38,518 bases of DNA from a virus: IMG/VR virus record IMGVR_UViG_3300037089_000531, positions 1 to 38,518 of that record; one strand, 5' to 3'. The notes beneath the pieces are model-generated. The model was not told the DNA's origin and ran no database searches. It saw nothing but the letters and a program-made list of their open reading frames with translations. Of the stretch, positions 21,990-29,454 are shown piece by piece. Each line of letters begins with the position of its first letter. The first letter of the stretch is position 1. Both the position numbers and the translations under genes were made by a program.

Positions 21990-21998
21990 TGGTATAAT
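21990..21998 (+). promoter_or_regulatory. Extended -10 promoter
   Basis: TGGTATAAT is a perfect extended -10 (TG-N-TATAAT). No good -35 is seen, which extended -10 promoters can do without. The expected start near 22005 leaves about 16 nt before the ATG at 22021. It lies just after the portal gene. Confidence 0.6.
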
Positions 21999-22020
21999 GT
22001 GGCCAACCCCGAGGTGCCTT

Positions 22021-22344
22021 ATGATGCCAGGATCGATAAAGGCGCAAGCCGATGTCAAGGCCTCCGAATCATGCAACTGTATGTGCTGCCTTCCCCGTTG
22101 GATGACCCCTAAGAGCAGCCCAGGAAAGGCATCTAACGCTGAAAGGCGTAAAATATCTAAAGTATCAGAAGAGTCGCTAAGGCTAAACGAAGCGGCGATA
22201 AAGCCTCACCCTCCAGCTTTCTCGCCATCGGTAACGCAGGTGCGGAGGCTAACGCCAGAGCAGAGATCTAAGGCATGGGAAACGATGCTAGCTGAAGTGG
22301 TTGATAGGACAGCTGATCCTATTCTTGGGCAGCAGCCGGGGTAA
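22021..22344 (+). CDS. Independently promoted cysteine-containing small protein
   Basis: This 107-residue protein has an N-terminal CNCMCC cluster (about residues 19-24), then a basic, helical middle (NAERRKISKVSEESLRLNE) and RRLTPEQRSKAWETML near the end. The frame is open from 21997, but ATG 22021 has GAGG 6 nt upstream and fits the TGGTATAAT promoter. The 3' end overlaps the convergent gene at 22319-22495 by 26 bp. Its own promoter and position at the edge of an accessory block are moron-like. Function unknown. Confidence 0.6.
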   Translation: MMPGSIKAQADVKASESCNCMCCLPRWMTPKSSPGKASNAERRKISKVSEESLRLNEAAIKPHPPAFSPSVTQVRRLTPEQRSKAWETMLAEVVDRTADPILGQQPG

Positions 22345-22495
22345 TATATATCACAAATTCATCCTCTTTTCTATTCTCTATTTTGAATTCCTTGGCTTGT
22401 AGCAACCGCTTAACATCCGCCCTGTCCAAGGCTATTGGCCCAGGATATTTGCGCGGCGTATAAATAAATTCAGCATGCGGCTCTTTTTCACTCAT
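22319..22495 (-). CDS. Small hypothetical protein, last gene of the leftward island
   Basis: This 58-residue charged protein has a helix (LDRADVKRLLQAKEF) and a final beta-like stretch (DEFVIYITP). The ATG overlaps the phosphoesterase stop by 8 bp (ATGAGTGA), and the phosphoesterase tail places GGAG 7 nt upstream. The frame extends upstream only inside that gene, so the longer version is rejected. Confidence 0.55.
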   Translation of the reverse strand: MSEKEPHAEFIYTPRKYPGPIALDRADVKRLLQAKEFKIENRKEDEFVIYITPAAAQE

Positions 22496-23177
22496 TTGGC
22501 GGCTCCGCTGCTTGGGAAGAAGCCTTTTCATATGTATCAGACAAGGATTTGGATATATCGGCCCGTATTGTTTTTCCACGTGGCTTATAACTCTCATCAA
22601 CATAGCTTGCATTGATGAATAATGTATTATTGAATGGCAGAACCTGACAACCAGAGCCATGGATATGCCCAAATACATGCAGCTTGGGCTTGATCTCTAA
22701 TACCTTTTCTCTCAGAGATTCGCTTCCTACGCGCCCATGAGGGCATAGATCGAGTATTCCATATGGTGGGCAGTGAGTGATCAGAATATCGGTGCCGCCT
22801 GGTATTTGGTCCCAGTGATGTTTTAACGTATAGTCTCCATGTTTGGTAAATGCCATGGCCTGCTTATTCTGACCATTGAACCTAGCTGTCCAAGGGCTGC
22901 CCCAGATCTTTAGTCCATGGAATTCACAACCGGAATCCTCCAGATAGACAATACCGAGATCCGGAAAGTCGAAGTCGATGCTCTCCTCTATCTGCTTATC
23001 GTGATTACCGCCAACGATGATCTTCATTTCATATTTTTGATCCTCTAGCCATTCCATGAACTCCATATACTGAGTGGATTCATCTCTAGCTGTGAGATCC
23101 CCGGCTATGATCAGCAGATCGCCGCCGTGCATCTTAGGATAATAACCATGCAGGTCGCTTGTGCAGTCAATGATCAT
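22488..23177 (-). CDS. Calcineurin-like metallophosphoesterase
   Basis: This 229-residue protein carries the full two-metal phosphoesterase signature in order: DLHG (Asp8, His10), GDLT (Asp27), GGNHD (Asn58, His59), THCPP near 134 and FGHIHG near 170. It probably hydrolyses a phosphodiester or phosphomonoester. The substrate cannot be read; nucleotides, cyclic nucleotides or RNA ends are options. If it cleaves a cyclic-nucleotide signal it could counter host defence, which is speculation. It overlaps the preceding gene by 4 bp. The tail AEPPNE encodes the ribosome site of the next gene, as in the DUF551 cluster. Confidence 0.9.
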   Translation of the reverse strand: MIIDCTSDLHGYYPKMHGGDLLIIAGDLTARDESTQYMEFMEWLEDQKYEMKIIVGGNHDKQIEESIDFDFPDLGIVYLEDSGCEFHGLKIWGSPWTARFNGQNKQAMAFTKHGDYTLKHHWDQIPGGTDILITHCPPYGILDLCPHGRVGSESLREKVLEIKPKLHVFGHIHGSGCQVLPFNNTLFINASYVDESYKPRGKTIRADISKSLSDTYEKASSQAAEPPNE

Positions 23178-23473
23178 AGTCGTTTCCAGTGGTAATAGGG
23201 CACGAAGAATGGATCGTCATTCGCTAGATAACTGCTATCACACCTTTGACATTCGTATGTCGCCACTATCATGCCATCCATATAGATCTGAGCTGCGGCA
23301 TGAGCATGTAGAGCGGTAGATAGAGCGGTTAGCACTCCCAGACATGCCTTAAGGGTGCCAGGACCGGGCCAGTCGAACTCATAACCATCCTTTTCTTTGA
23401 TAACGAGCCCCCAGTTATGATCGGCGTGGTAATTAACTTCATCGGGCGAGACTTCCTTTTTCTTTCTAGGCAT
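23174..23473 (-). CDS. Hypothetical protein with Cys pair
   Basis: This 99-residue protein has a basic N-terminus (MPRKKKEVSPDE), an Ala-rich hydrophobic middle (about 45-62, LGVLTALSTALHAHAAAQIY) and YECQRCDSSY, a CxxC that may bind metal. It overlaps both neighbours by 8 and 4 bp. Unknown function. Confidence 0.6.
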   Translation of the reverse strand: MPRKKKEVSPDEVNYHADHNWGLVIKEKDGYEFDWPGPGTLKACLGVLTALSTALHAHAAAQIYMDGMIVATYECQRCDSSYLANDDPFFVPYYHWKRL

Positions 23474-23819
23474 GCTTATGATCCTTGCACCATGAAGAAA
23501 GGCCCCTCTCGCGATATTGCTTAGCGAGCATTATGTTCCGCATTTCGCATCTGCAATAACAGCCCTCATGATCCTCTGGAGGGCACTTATCGCATTTCGG
23601 TGATATCTCACATTTACACTGATCTAGGAAGTTTTGTAGTTGCATGCAATATTCCTCGTAGTATTCATCCCTGCTGCCACATTTGAGAATGTGGTCGGTG
23701 CCGTTTTCCAGCCTAAATTTGTTTAACAGATCATGGATTTGTTCTCTGATATCGTCACATGAGTAGACGATTCGACCTTGTTCTGTATAGGCAGCCAGTT
23801 TACACGTCCCTTTAGTCAT
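23466..23819 (-). CDS. Cysteine-rich hypothetical protein
   Basis: In this 117-residue protein Cys residues cluster at about 66-92 (CKCEISPKCDKCPPED, then CYCRCE) with a further Cys near the end (SSWCKDH), consistent with one or two zinc sites. The N-terminal half is helical and charged. Eight-bp overlaps at both ends (ATGCCTAG, ATGACTAA). No known family. Confidence 0.6.
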   Translation of the reverse strand: MTKGTCKLAAYTEQGRIVYSCDDIREQIHDLLNKFRLENGTDHILKCGSRDEYYEEYCMQLQNFLDQCKCEISPKCDKCPPEDHEGCYCRCEMRNIMLAKQYRERGLSSWCKDHKHA

Positions 23820-24024
23820 TCAGGATATAATGCAGGTTAAGCGCATCCCTAATCTGCATAAGCGTTTGATCTTCCTTCTCGCTTATATCCTCCCCGTATT
23901 TGAGCCTATTACGAATGATATTATTAGCGGCCTCGATTGCGGCATCAAACTGCTTAGCTCTCAGGCATAGGTCCAGATGAAGGGAATCGTCCTCGAAATC
24001 GAACTCAAGCGTCACTTTTGTCAT
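23812..24024 (-). CDS. Small acidic helical protein
   Basis: This 70-residue protein begins MTKVTLEFDFEDDS and continues with long helices (AIEAANNIIRNRLKYG). A short strand followed by helices recalls small phage proteins with a helical hairpin. The start at 24024 overlaps the end of the previous gene by 20 bp; a longer frame to 24102 lies within that gene. Unknown function. Confidence 0.55.
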   Translation of the reverse strand: MTKVTLEFDFEDDSLHLDLCLRAKQFDAAIEAANNIIRNRLKYGEDISEKEDQTLMQIRDALNLHYILND

Positions 24025-24250
24025 CGCGGAACCCCAAGTGCGTGCGTATATTTCGATTGATGTAGTCGATTGCCATTTCGATTTCAGAATCGGACGCGCC
24101 ACGATCTTTTGTAATGGCCATTGTCACGCGGGTTACGATAGTCATCACAGTTATTAGATGAGCATTCGTCATCTCCCTCGACTCAGCCTCACGCCATATG
24201 AATTTGGCAAACTCTCTTAATTCTTCGTCGCTCTTCTCGTATTTATCCAC
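24005..24250 (-). CDS. Small helical protein
   Basis: This 81-residue, mostly helical protein (EELREFAKFIWREAESR, then IEMAIDYINRNIRTHLG) has no membrane segment. The GTG start has AGAGGA 4 nt upstream and an 8-bp overlap (GTGGATAA) with the regulator gene upstream. Unknown function. Confidence 0.55.
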   Translation of the reverse strand: MDKYEKSDEELREFAKFIWREAESREMTNAHLITVMTIVTRVTMAITKDRGASDSEIEMAIDYINRNIRTHLGFRDDKSDA

Positions 24251-24701
24251 GTTTCCTCTCTATGTATCGGTCTTTGTAGCGAGGATCCTTCTTATATTCC
24301 TCGATGGCATCATCGATGATCTTACGATAGCGCATAACAGACGGCTTATCAAAGATCAGAGAGCCGTTCTCACGCCTCGCTGGAAGCCTTTTAGATTTGA
24401 TCAGTCGATTGATATGTTGCCGCGTATATCCAAGCGTATTATTGACAAATTCCCTGTCACAGGTATCTCTGAACTCGGCTTTCATAATAAGACCGGGGGG
24501 CCATTGCCGCTTATACCGCGATTCCTGATATGCCTTTAGGTCATCAATATGGATAAAATGATCCGCGCCAATCTTTTTCGATTTGATACGGCCGATCGAT
24601 ATAGCCATATAGATAGCCGATTTAGTCAAGCCAAGGAATCGAGCGGCTTGGGTACCATTGAGGTACTCGGTGTTATCCTTATTGCTCCAGTGCCTCGGCA
24701 T
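24243..24701 (-). CDS. Tandem excisionase/MerR-like DNA-binding protein
   Basis: This 152-residue protein has two winged helix-turn-helix units of the excisionase (HTH_17) type. One is at about 13-58 (YLNGTQAARFLGLTKSAIYM, then KKIGADHFIHIDDLKAY) and one at about 84-130 (FVNNTLGYTRQHINRLIKS, then LIFDKPSVMRYR). Two such units in one chain would bind a bipartite site. With no integrase present, a role as transcription regulator of this leftward island is more likely than excision. It overlaps the preceding gene by 23 bp. Confidence 0.75.
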   Translation of the reverse strand: MPRHWSNKDNTEYLNGTQAARFLGLTKSAIYMAISIGRIKSKKIGADHFIHIDDLKAYQESRYKRQWPPGLIMKAEFRDTCDREFVNNTLGYTRQHINRLIKSKRLPARRENGSLIFDKPSVMRYRKIIDDAIEEYKKDPRYKDRYIERKRG

Positions 24702-24969
24702 ACATGTCTAATCCTTGTTTCATTTTTACACAGAGTTTATCAACCGAATCATCGCGTTCTGATTTACTTCTAGCGGGATCGATCATCGATACTACCAATG
24801 ACGTCAAAATTACCGCGACCATGGACTGCCCATCGTTGTTTAACTCTCCATCTTCTCCTAGGAAGTCTGGAAACGACTGTTCGACGGCCACGGCAAGCAG
24901 TTTAATTACCAGGGAACCAGCAATTTGTAGGGCGATGTCTTGATCTTCAGTCATATCTAATCTGTCCAT
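24679..24969 (-). CDS. First gene of the leftward island, hypothetical
   Basis: This 96-residue protein has two weakly hydrophobic helices (IALQIAGSLVIKLLAVAV and MVAVILTSLVVSMI) separated by an acidic loop (DFLGEDGELNNDG), and a charged helical end. It could be peripheral or membrane-associated, or a helical bundle. The ATG at 24969 has GGAG 8 nt upstream; a second Met is 5 codons in. The frame is open to 25257, but that part overlaps the promoter region. It lies behind the leftward promoter at 25030-25053. Confidence 0.55.
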   Translation of the reverse strand: MDRLDMTEDQDIALQIAGSLVIKLLAVAVEQSFPDFLGEDGELNNDGQSMVAVILTSLVVSMIDPARSKSERDDSVDKLCVKMKQGLDMYAEALEQ

Positions 24970-25025
24970 GAGGGGCGCTCCGTGCTGTATTGAGATTCTT
25001 ATCCACACTAGCCAAAGATCAGAAT

Positions 25026-25076
25026 TTTCTAGAAGTAAAATAAAAACTTGCCAAGTTGACCTCTCCCCCATAGGAT
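25026..25076. promoter_or_regulatory. Divergent promoter region between island and capsid operon, site 3 of 5
   Basis: On the plus strand TTGCCA (25048-25053), 17 bp, then TAGGAT (25071-25076) precedes the gene at 25129. On the minus strand TTGGCA (25053-25048), 17 bp, then TAGAAA (25030-25025) faces the island. The two -35 boxes share the near-palindrome CTTGCCAAG, so one bound factor could affect both directions. AAAATAAAAACTTGCCA here is a copy of the A/T-plus-TTGNC motif. Confidence 0.5.
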
Positions 25077-25128
25077 AAGGCTGTAAACAAATTGCTTTAC
25101 ATAGGGTAGAGCAAGTGTAGGAGGATAC

Positions 25129-25386
25129 ATGTCTTATAAAGACGGCAAGCACAAAAGCCATGGCGTAAGCCAGAAATCCCCCATGCGGTCTGACCCAGAT
25201 AGGGGCAACCCAATGGTGGAGGGCGAAATGTCCTTCGATAAGGGATATGAGACGCAACTCGGTAACGAGTCGCCTTATTTCCCCGAACGACGGATGAGAG
25301 GCAACGACTATCCAAAGCTTCAGAATGAAATCAAAGCTCGGGATAAGCGCAAACTCGAATCAGGTAAATTTACCAAGATTGCCTAG
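25129..25386 (+). CDS. Small conserved-looking protein, first gene of the capsid operon
   Basis: This 85-residue basic, hydrophilic protein (MSYKDGKHKSHGVSQKS, then LGNESPYFPERRMRGNDY, ending KLESGKFTKIA) has no hydrophobic core, suggesting a disordered or DNA/virion-associated protein. AGGAGG lies 5 nt before the ATG, the best ribosome site in the region, implying high expression. It is adjacent to 25387 without a gap. Unknown function, probably virion-related from its operon. Confidence 0.65.
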   Translation: MSYKDGKHKSHGVSQKSPMRSDPDRGNPMVEGEMSFDKGYETQLGNESPYFPERRMRGNDYPKLQNEIKARDKRKLESGKFTKIA

Positions 25387-25791
25387 ATGATTTTGCCAAC
25401 ATACGAGACGTCCGGTCAGGAACTTGGTGAGACAAGAGCCGCTATGGCCAAGGGGCTCATGACGTACCTTGAGGGTATTATCAACAAGTATTCGCATTGG
25501 GATGAGAAATATCACGTTCTCATACATGCGAAACCGTTTCCTGGACAGCGCAACATGATTAAGCAGAAGTTCGTCATCGTGCCGCCGAAGTATGGTAAGC
25601 CGCCGATGATGCTAAGTTGCCTCCTTTTCGGGGTGGATAACAAATCAGGTAAGCTGACGCTCGAATGGGCTCTTCCTGGCGACTGGCCAACATGGTCTGT
25701 CGGTGGGACAAATGAACCGGTACCCGAAGTGATAGCCTCTATTGACAAGAGCGGCATCAAATATCGTTATGACTCGCTTCTTGCGGTCTAG
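25387..25791 (+). CDS. Hypothetical protein preceding the scaffold
   Basis: In this 134-residue soluble alpha/beta protein a helix (RAAMAKGLMTYLEGIINKYS) precedes strands with YHVLIHAKPFP, QKFVIVPP and LTLEWALPGDW. It starts right after the previous stop (TAGATG). Its place before scaffold and capsid suggests a head-assembly role; I recognise no family. Confidence 0.6.
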   Translation: MILPTYETSGQELGETRAAMAKGLMTYLEGIINKYSHWDEKYHVLIHAKPFPGQRNMIKQKFVIVPPKYGKPPMMLSCLLFGVDNKSGKLTLEWALPGDWPTWSVGGTNEPVPEVIASIDKSGIKYRYDSLLAV

Positions 25792-25792
25792 T

Positions 25793-25812
25793 GTTAAATA
25801 AAAATCTTGTCA
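25793..25812 (+). promoter_or_regulatory. A/T-rich plus TTGTCA element ahead of scaffold, site 4 of 5
   Basis: TTAAATAAAAATCTTGTCA (25794-25812) closely matches the element at 12169. Two direct copies of ATGGGCGTA follow (25827 and 25839) before the scaffold gene. A clear -10 at normal spacing is not visible, so a factor-dependent promoter is possible. Confidence 0.4.
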
Positions 25813-25876
25813 CCCGCCGCCGGGGTATGGGCGTATAAATGGGCGTAACGTGATGGTCGCCACTCACAAGGATAAT

Positions 25877-26584
25877 ATGACAGACGACGTTAGAGATGAG
25901 GTGCAGGCGGAAGAGATTCAGCCTGAAGTGGAGCAAGATGCGGTAGATCAGCAGAGCGTTTCCACAAGACCTGACACGAACTGGCAGGAGGCCAGAGGTG
26001 TTATGGCGTCCCAAAAGGCGCTAATCGAGGCCAGAGAGGCCGAGATACAGGCACTTAGAGCGCACCTAGCGTCGGTAGCGAGAGCACCGACAACTGTCCG
26101 GGAAGAACCCGATGAACTCGACGAACTCGACGAGTCAGAGGTTGCAACCGTTGGGCAGGCAAGGAAACTGGCCTCCAAGCTAGCCAAAAAGGAAGCTAAG
26201 GAGATAGTCGAGCAGTACATGACCAAGCATACTCTCATCTCCGATGAGGAACGCATGCGGGGCGAGAACGACGACTATGACTACGTGCTAGAGAATTTTG
26301 CTATCCCCCTCATCAAAAAAGATCCAGCCCTCGCGCGGATTGTGCAGACATCGAGAAACCCGGCACAGAAGGCGTATCAATTGGGAAAGCTATCAGATGA
26401 TTACGTTGAGCAGTCAACCAAACAGCAGGTAAGCCCTAAAGCGCAAAGGATTTTGAAGAATGCTTCAAGGCCAGTTAGTGCTAATGCTATTGGTGCACCG
26501 CTTAAGAACCAGGCTGAGGACTTCTCCAAGCTGAGCGCACAGGATGTGTGGTCGATGTCGCAGAAATACGCTCGGGGCGCTTAA
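25877..26584 (+). CDS. Scaffolding protein
   Basis: This protein of about 235 residues lies directly before the major capsid gene. It is highly charged and helical, with an acidic N-terminus (DDVRDEVQAEEIQPEVEQD), coiled stretches with EARAEIQALRAHL-like heptads, a DELDELDESE cluster near residue 80 and a basic C-terminus. These are the usual traits of tailed-phage scaffolds, which direct capsid assembly and then leave. ATG 25877 has AAGGA 5 nt upstream; a GTG/ATG pair at 25850 is an alternative. Confidence 0.75.
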   Translation: MTDDVRDEVQAEEIQPEVEQDAVDQQSVSTRPDTNWQEARGVMASQKALIEAREAEIQALRAHLASVARAPTTVREEPDELDELDESEVATVGQARKLASKLAKKEAKEIVEQYMTKHTLISDEERMRGENDDYDYVLENFAIPLIKKDPALARIVQTSRNPAQKAYQLGKLSDDYVEQSTKQQVSPKAQRILKNASRPVSANAIGAPLKNQAEDFSKLSAQDVWSMSQKYARGA

Positions 26585-26602
26585 AACCTTAGAGGGTAGC
26601 CA

Positions 26603-27553
26603 ATGACCATTACGACAACTAATGCTCTGCCAGCGCCTGTACAACAGTGGTTTGACAACGTTCTGCTTTCCAGACCGATGCCAAAACTCATACACAAACA
26701 GATGGCACTCAAGAAAGAGTTGCCACCTAATAGTGGTCGTACAGCACGTTACCGGAGATATACTAACCTTGCGACAGCAACCGTGCCATTGCCCGATTCG
26801 GGCCTGACACCTCCAGGACAGGTCCTGAACGCTGTTGATATCGATGCTAGACTCGATTGGTATGGTACTTATGTCACCATCACCGACCAGGTCATGTTCG
26901 TTAACCAGGATCCGGTATTAAATCAGACCGTTTCGCTCCTTGCACAGTCAATGCGTGAAACGGAAGACCAGCTGACACGCGATATGCTTGCGTCTACAGC
27001 GTCGATCTTCAACTGCGTAAACGGTATCAATGGGGACAACCCAACCGAGCAAAGTAGGGCCGATTACGATGCCGTTGTTATTCAGCTCCTGAACAATGAC
27101 GCCATGATGATCAGTGATAATATCGAAGGAACCCTACGCTTTGGCACAGCTCCAATTCGCGAGGCGTTCTGGGCCATGATGAATACACAATATTTGGATG
27201 ACCTTGAAGCGGTCACCGGCTTTGTGTCACAGGCCGATTACGGTTCGAACAAAAACGTACTTAACGCCGAATGGGGCTCTGTCGGTAACGTCCGGGTACT
27301 TTATTCATCCAGGGGTTCGGTATCGGCCAATGCGTCGCTCAATGGTAACAACATTGCGAACATCTTCATTACGGGCCAAGAAGCTTATGCCTGCGTTGAA
27401 CTGACGCGCGCGACGGCTGAATTCATCTACACACCTCCAGGTGGACCTACGGATCCGCTCCGCAGACTCCAGCTCGGCGCGTGGAAGATGGCACAGGTAC
27501 CAAGGCTCCTAAACGACGCGTGGTTATTCAACCTGCGCGCAACACATAGTTAA
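26603..27553 (+). CDS. Major capsid protein, N4-gp56-like
   Basis: This 316-residue protein has KELPPNSGRTARYRRYTNLA near residue 35, then DIDARLDWYGTYVTITDQV, and NQDPVLNQTVSLLAQSMRET followed by QLTRDML. This is the layout of the N4-gp56-type HK97-fold capsid family. The C-terminal part (YACVELTRATAEFIYTPPGG, then LRRLQLGAWKMAQVPRLLND) also fits. GAGGGTAG lies 5-10 nt before the ATG. With the scaffold gene upstream and the portal at 19.9 kb it completes the head module. Confidence 0.88.
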   Translation: MTITTTNALPAPVQQWFDNVLLSRPMPKLIHKQMALKKELPPNSGRTARYRRYTNLATATVPLPDSGLTPPGQVLNAVDIDARLDWYGTYVTITDQVMFVNQDPVLNQTVSLLAQSMRETEDQLTRDMLASTASIFNCVNGINGDNPTEQSRADYDAVVIQLLNNDAMMISDNIEGTLRFGTAPIREAFWAMMNTQYLDDLEAVTGFVSQADYGSNKNVLNAEWGSVGNVRVLYSSRGSVSANASLNGNNIANIFITGQEAYACVELTRATAEFIYTPPGGPTDPLRRLQLGAWKMAQVPRLLNDAWLFNLRATHS

Positions 27554-27562
27554 GGAGAACGT

Positions 27563-28585
27563 ATGCCATTTGCAGAACATTTCATGCTTCAAGGTACAGT
27601 GACAGCACCGGCTACATTGCCAGGCTCACTGAACATCAACCTGGGATTCCTACCCACTAAGGTCGAGCTGATCAACCGCACAGAAATCGGTGACGCCAGC
27701 GCGAACGAGGTTTGGGAAAGAGTCACATGGAACGCCGACTTCGGATCGGCTAATAACTACGTGGAATGGCATACAGCCTCCTCCACCGCTATGAACGTGT
27801 CAAACGTTACAGCGAACGGTATTAGCCTATACGACGGCCTACAGAGCGTCCTACTAGGTACATTGCAGTCAGGTACCATCATCACGAAAGCTAACCCAGC
27901 GGTGGTAACAGCCACAGCGCACGGTTTGCAGACGGGTGACGTGATCTTGATGAGCCAAAACGCTGTTATGACACAGCTTGGCGGCCTTTCGTTCGTTGTC
28001 ACAGTGACAACAGCGAACGCGTTTACAATCCCAATCAATACCAACACGGCTGCTTTCACGCAGGAAAGTTCGTTCAAGTTCCGTAAGATTATTGTAGGTG
28101 CGTTGTATTACCCAACCCGACACACGATCTCGAACATCACCCAGGCTAACCCCATGGTGATATCGACTCTGACAAACCACGGTTTGACAGTAGGTCAACA
28201 AGTTCGTATCCGTGTGCCTGTTGTGTTCGGTATGAAAGAGGCTAACAATCTTCAAGGGATTATATCGGCTGTGACGCCTACCACCATGACATTTGGTGGA
28301 CCGTATAAGTCGATCGATTCTACGAACTTTACAGCATGGGCATGGCCGGCTACCACTAAGGTACCGTTCACTCCTGCTATTATCGTTCCAGAAGGTTCAG
28401 GCCCAACACCGTTTACATTCGGAAACATCACGTATGACGTCGACGTACTTGATGACGCGACCGTAAACAACCAGTTCCAAGGGTTTACCATTGGAACAGG
28501 TCTACTTCAGACAGCTACCGGGGCTGTCATTGGCGTTGTAGCCAGTGACGTGATCTCCTGGACTGCATGGAGAGGCGACCTTTAA
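27563..28585 (+). CDS. Head decoration/structural protein with two beta modules
   Basis: This 340-residue protein starts 9 bp after the capsid gene, with AAGGAG before the ATG. Two modules resemble the FCCH-like beta fold seen in phage structural proteins: residues about 112-165 (VVTATAHGLQTGDVILMSQ, ending ANAFTI) and about 193-245 (VISTLTNHGLTVGQQVRIR, then VTPTTMTFGG). The N-terminal part is a separate beta domain. It is probably an abundant virion protein, such as capsid decoration, because of its position and expression signals. The second half is homologous to 28640-29074. Confidence 0.75.
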   Translation: MPFAEHFMLQGTVTAPATLPGSLNINLGFLPTKVELINRTEIGDASANEVWERVTWNADFGSANNYVEWHTASSTAMNVSNVTANGISLYDGLQSVLLGTLQSGTIITKANPAVVTATAHGLQTGDVILMSQNAVMTQLGGLSFVVTVTTANAFTIPINTNTAAFTQESSFKFRKIIVGALYYPTRHTISNITQANPMVISTLTNHGLTVGQQVRIRVPVVFGMKEANNLQGIISAVTPTTMTFGGPYKSIDSTNFTAWAWPATTKVPFTPAIIVPEGSGPTPFTFGNITYDVDVLDDATVNNQFQGFTIGTGLLQTATGAVIGVVASDVISWTAWRGDL

Positions 28586-28594
28586 ACAAACTGA

Positions 28595-28620
28595 CGGGAG
28601 GGGGTTAAAATCCCCTCTCG
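28595..28620 (+). terminator. Hairpin after the capsid/decoration genes
   Basis: CGGGAGGGG (28595-28603) pairs with CCCCTCTCG (28612-28620) with one G-T pair, around an 8-nt AT-rich loop. Only TTATGT follows, so it may act as a partial terminator or an RNA-stabilising 3' structure that raises capsid mRNA relative to distal genes. Confidence 0.5.
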
Positions 28621-28639
28621 TTATGTAAAGCGGAATTAC

Positions 28640-29074
28640 ATGCACCCAGTCAATCCAATGCCACTGCCCTACTATGATCTGAGAGGAAGGATCGTCACGA
28701 ATGTAACACAGGCAAGACCGCCCGTTGTCACTACGAGCGTCAACCACGGCTATACGAGCGGTGAGGCTATCAGGATGGTGATACCAAAGCCATTCGGTAT
28801 GACACAGCTCACAAACCGCATATTCGTGATAGAGGTATTATCACCCGTGACCTTCAGTCTCTATGTAACCCTTGTGCCAGAGGAAGTACCTATGGACACA
28901 ACCAAGTTCGACCCATTCGTCCTAGCAACAGGACTCCAGCCGCAGGTAGCCAGTGTGACGCCTGTCGGGGCATCGCCGATACTACCGCCCGAGCCAGGCA
29001 ACATAAGATTTTTCATCACAACGCTAGATGATCAGACACAAAACACCCTCGTACAGAGTGGAGGAACCATATGA
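28640..29074 (+). CDS. Structural protein paralogous to the decoration protein C-terminus
   Basis: This 144-residue protein aligns with the second half of the 27563 product: VTQARPPVVTTSVNHGYTSG against the QANPMVISTLTNHGLTVG region, then PFGMTQLTNRIFVIEVLSP, a D-T-T-x-F segment and a late LDDQTQNT. A partial gene duplication is the likely origin. It overlaps the next gene by 4 bp (ATGA). Probably a minor head or neck protein; inferred from position. Confidence 0.7.
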   Translation: MHPVNPMPLPYYDLRGRIVTNVTQARPPVVTTSVNHGYTSGEAIRMVIPKPFGMTQLTNRIFVIEVLSPVTFSLYVTLVPEEVPMDTTKFDPFVLATGLQPQVASVTPVGASPILPPEPGNIRFFITTLDDQTQNTLVQSGGTI

Positions 29075-29454
29075 CACAGATCCTCAAAGTTACGCCCCAA
29101 GGCAGCATCCACTATGCTGGCAAAGCCATTAACAAGACGCCGGTCAACAAAGATTCCATCGAAGCCATGACACCTGAAAAGGACAAAATGGTCCGTGGGA
29201 TGTTCAAAAATAATGAGACGCCTGGGCAGCCTGGCACAGTCAACATGCGTCTTTACAAAGGTCAACAGCCCTTCCGCGAGGTAATGGAAGATGGCGGGAT
29301 GTACACCATTCCCTTGTCAGTCGCAAGAGCGATTAACCTGATGATTCGTTATGAGAAAGATAAGCACATGCTTGACGAAAAGGGCAATTCGATCAAAACG
29401 CGTGACGTGCCAGTGCAACGATATTCATTCGTTTCAATGGATTTCCAAGCATGA
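29071..29454 (+). CDS. Head-neck region hypothetical protein
   Basis: This 127-residue soluble, basic protein has a beta-rich middle (GTVNMRLYKGQQPFREVME) and a helix (VARAINLMIRYEKDKHML). It ends with the aromatic VPVQRYSFVSMDFQ. It is coupled by 4-bp overlaps on both sides and sits where head-completion proteins usually lie. No family named. Confidence 0.6.
   Translation: MTQILKVTPQGSIHYAGKAINKTPVNKDSIEAMTPEKDKMVRGMFKNNETPGQPGTVNMRLYKGQQPFREVMEDGGMYTIPLSVARAINLMIRYEKDKHMLDEKGNSIKTRDVPVQRYSFVSMDFQA

Noticed and set aside
22754-22775. TCCATATGGTGGGCAG in the phosphoesterase gene, similar to the 17-bp leader repeat
   Set aside because: It is explained by the conserved THCPPYG motif codons on the minus strand; the similarity is partial and not intergenic.
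24243-24701. Excisionase function and therefore a temperate integration module
   Set aside because: The fold is excisionase-like, but no integrase, attachment repeat or CI-type repressor is visible anywhere in the genome. A transcription-regulator role is more likely.
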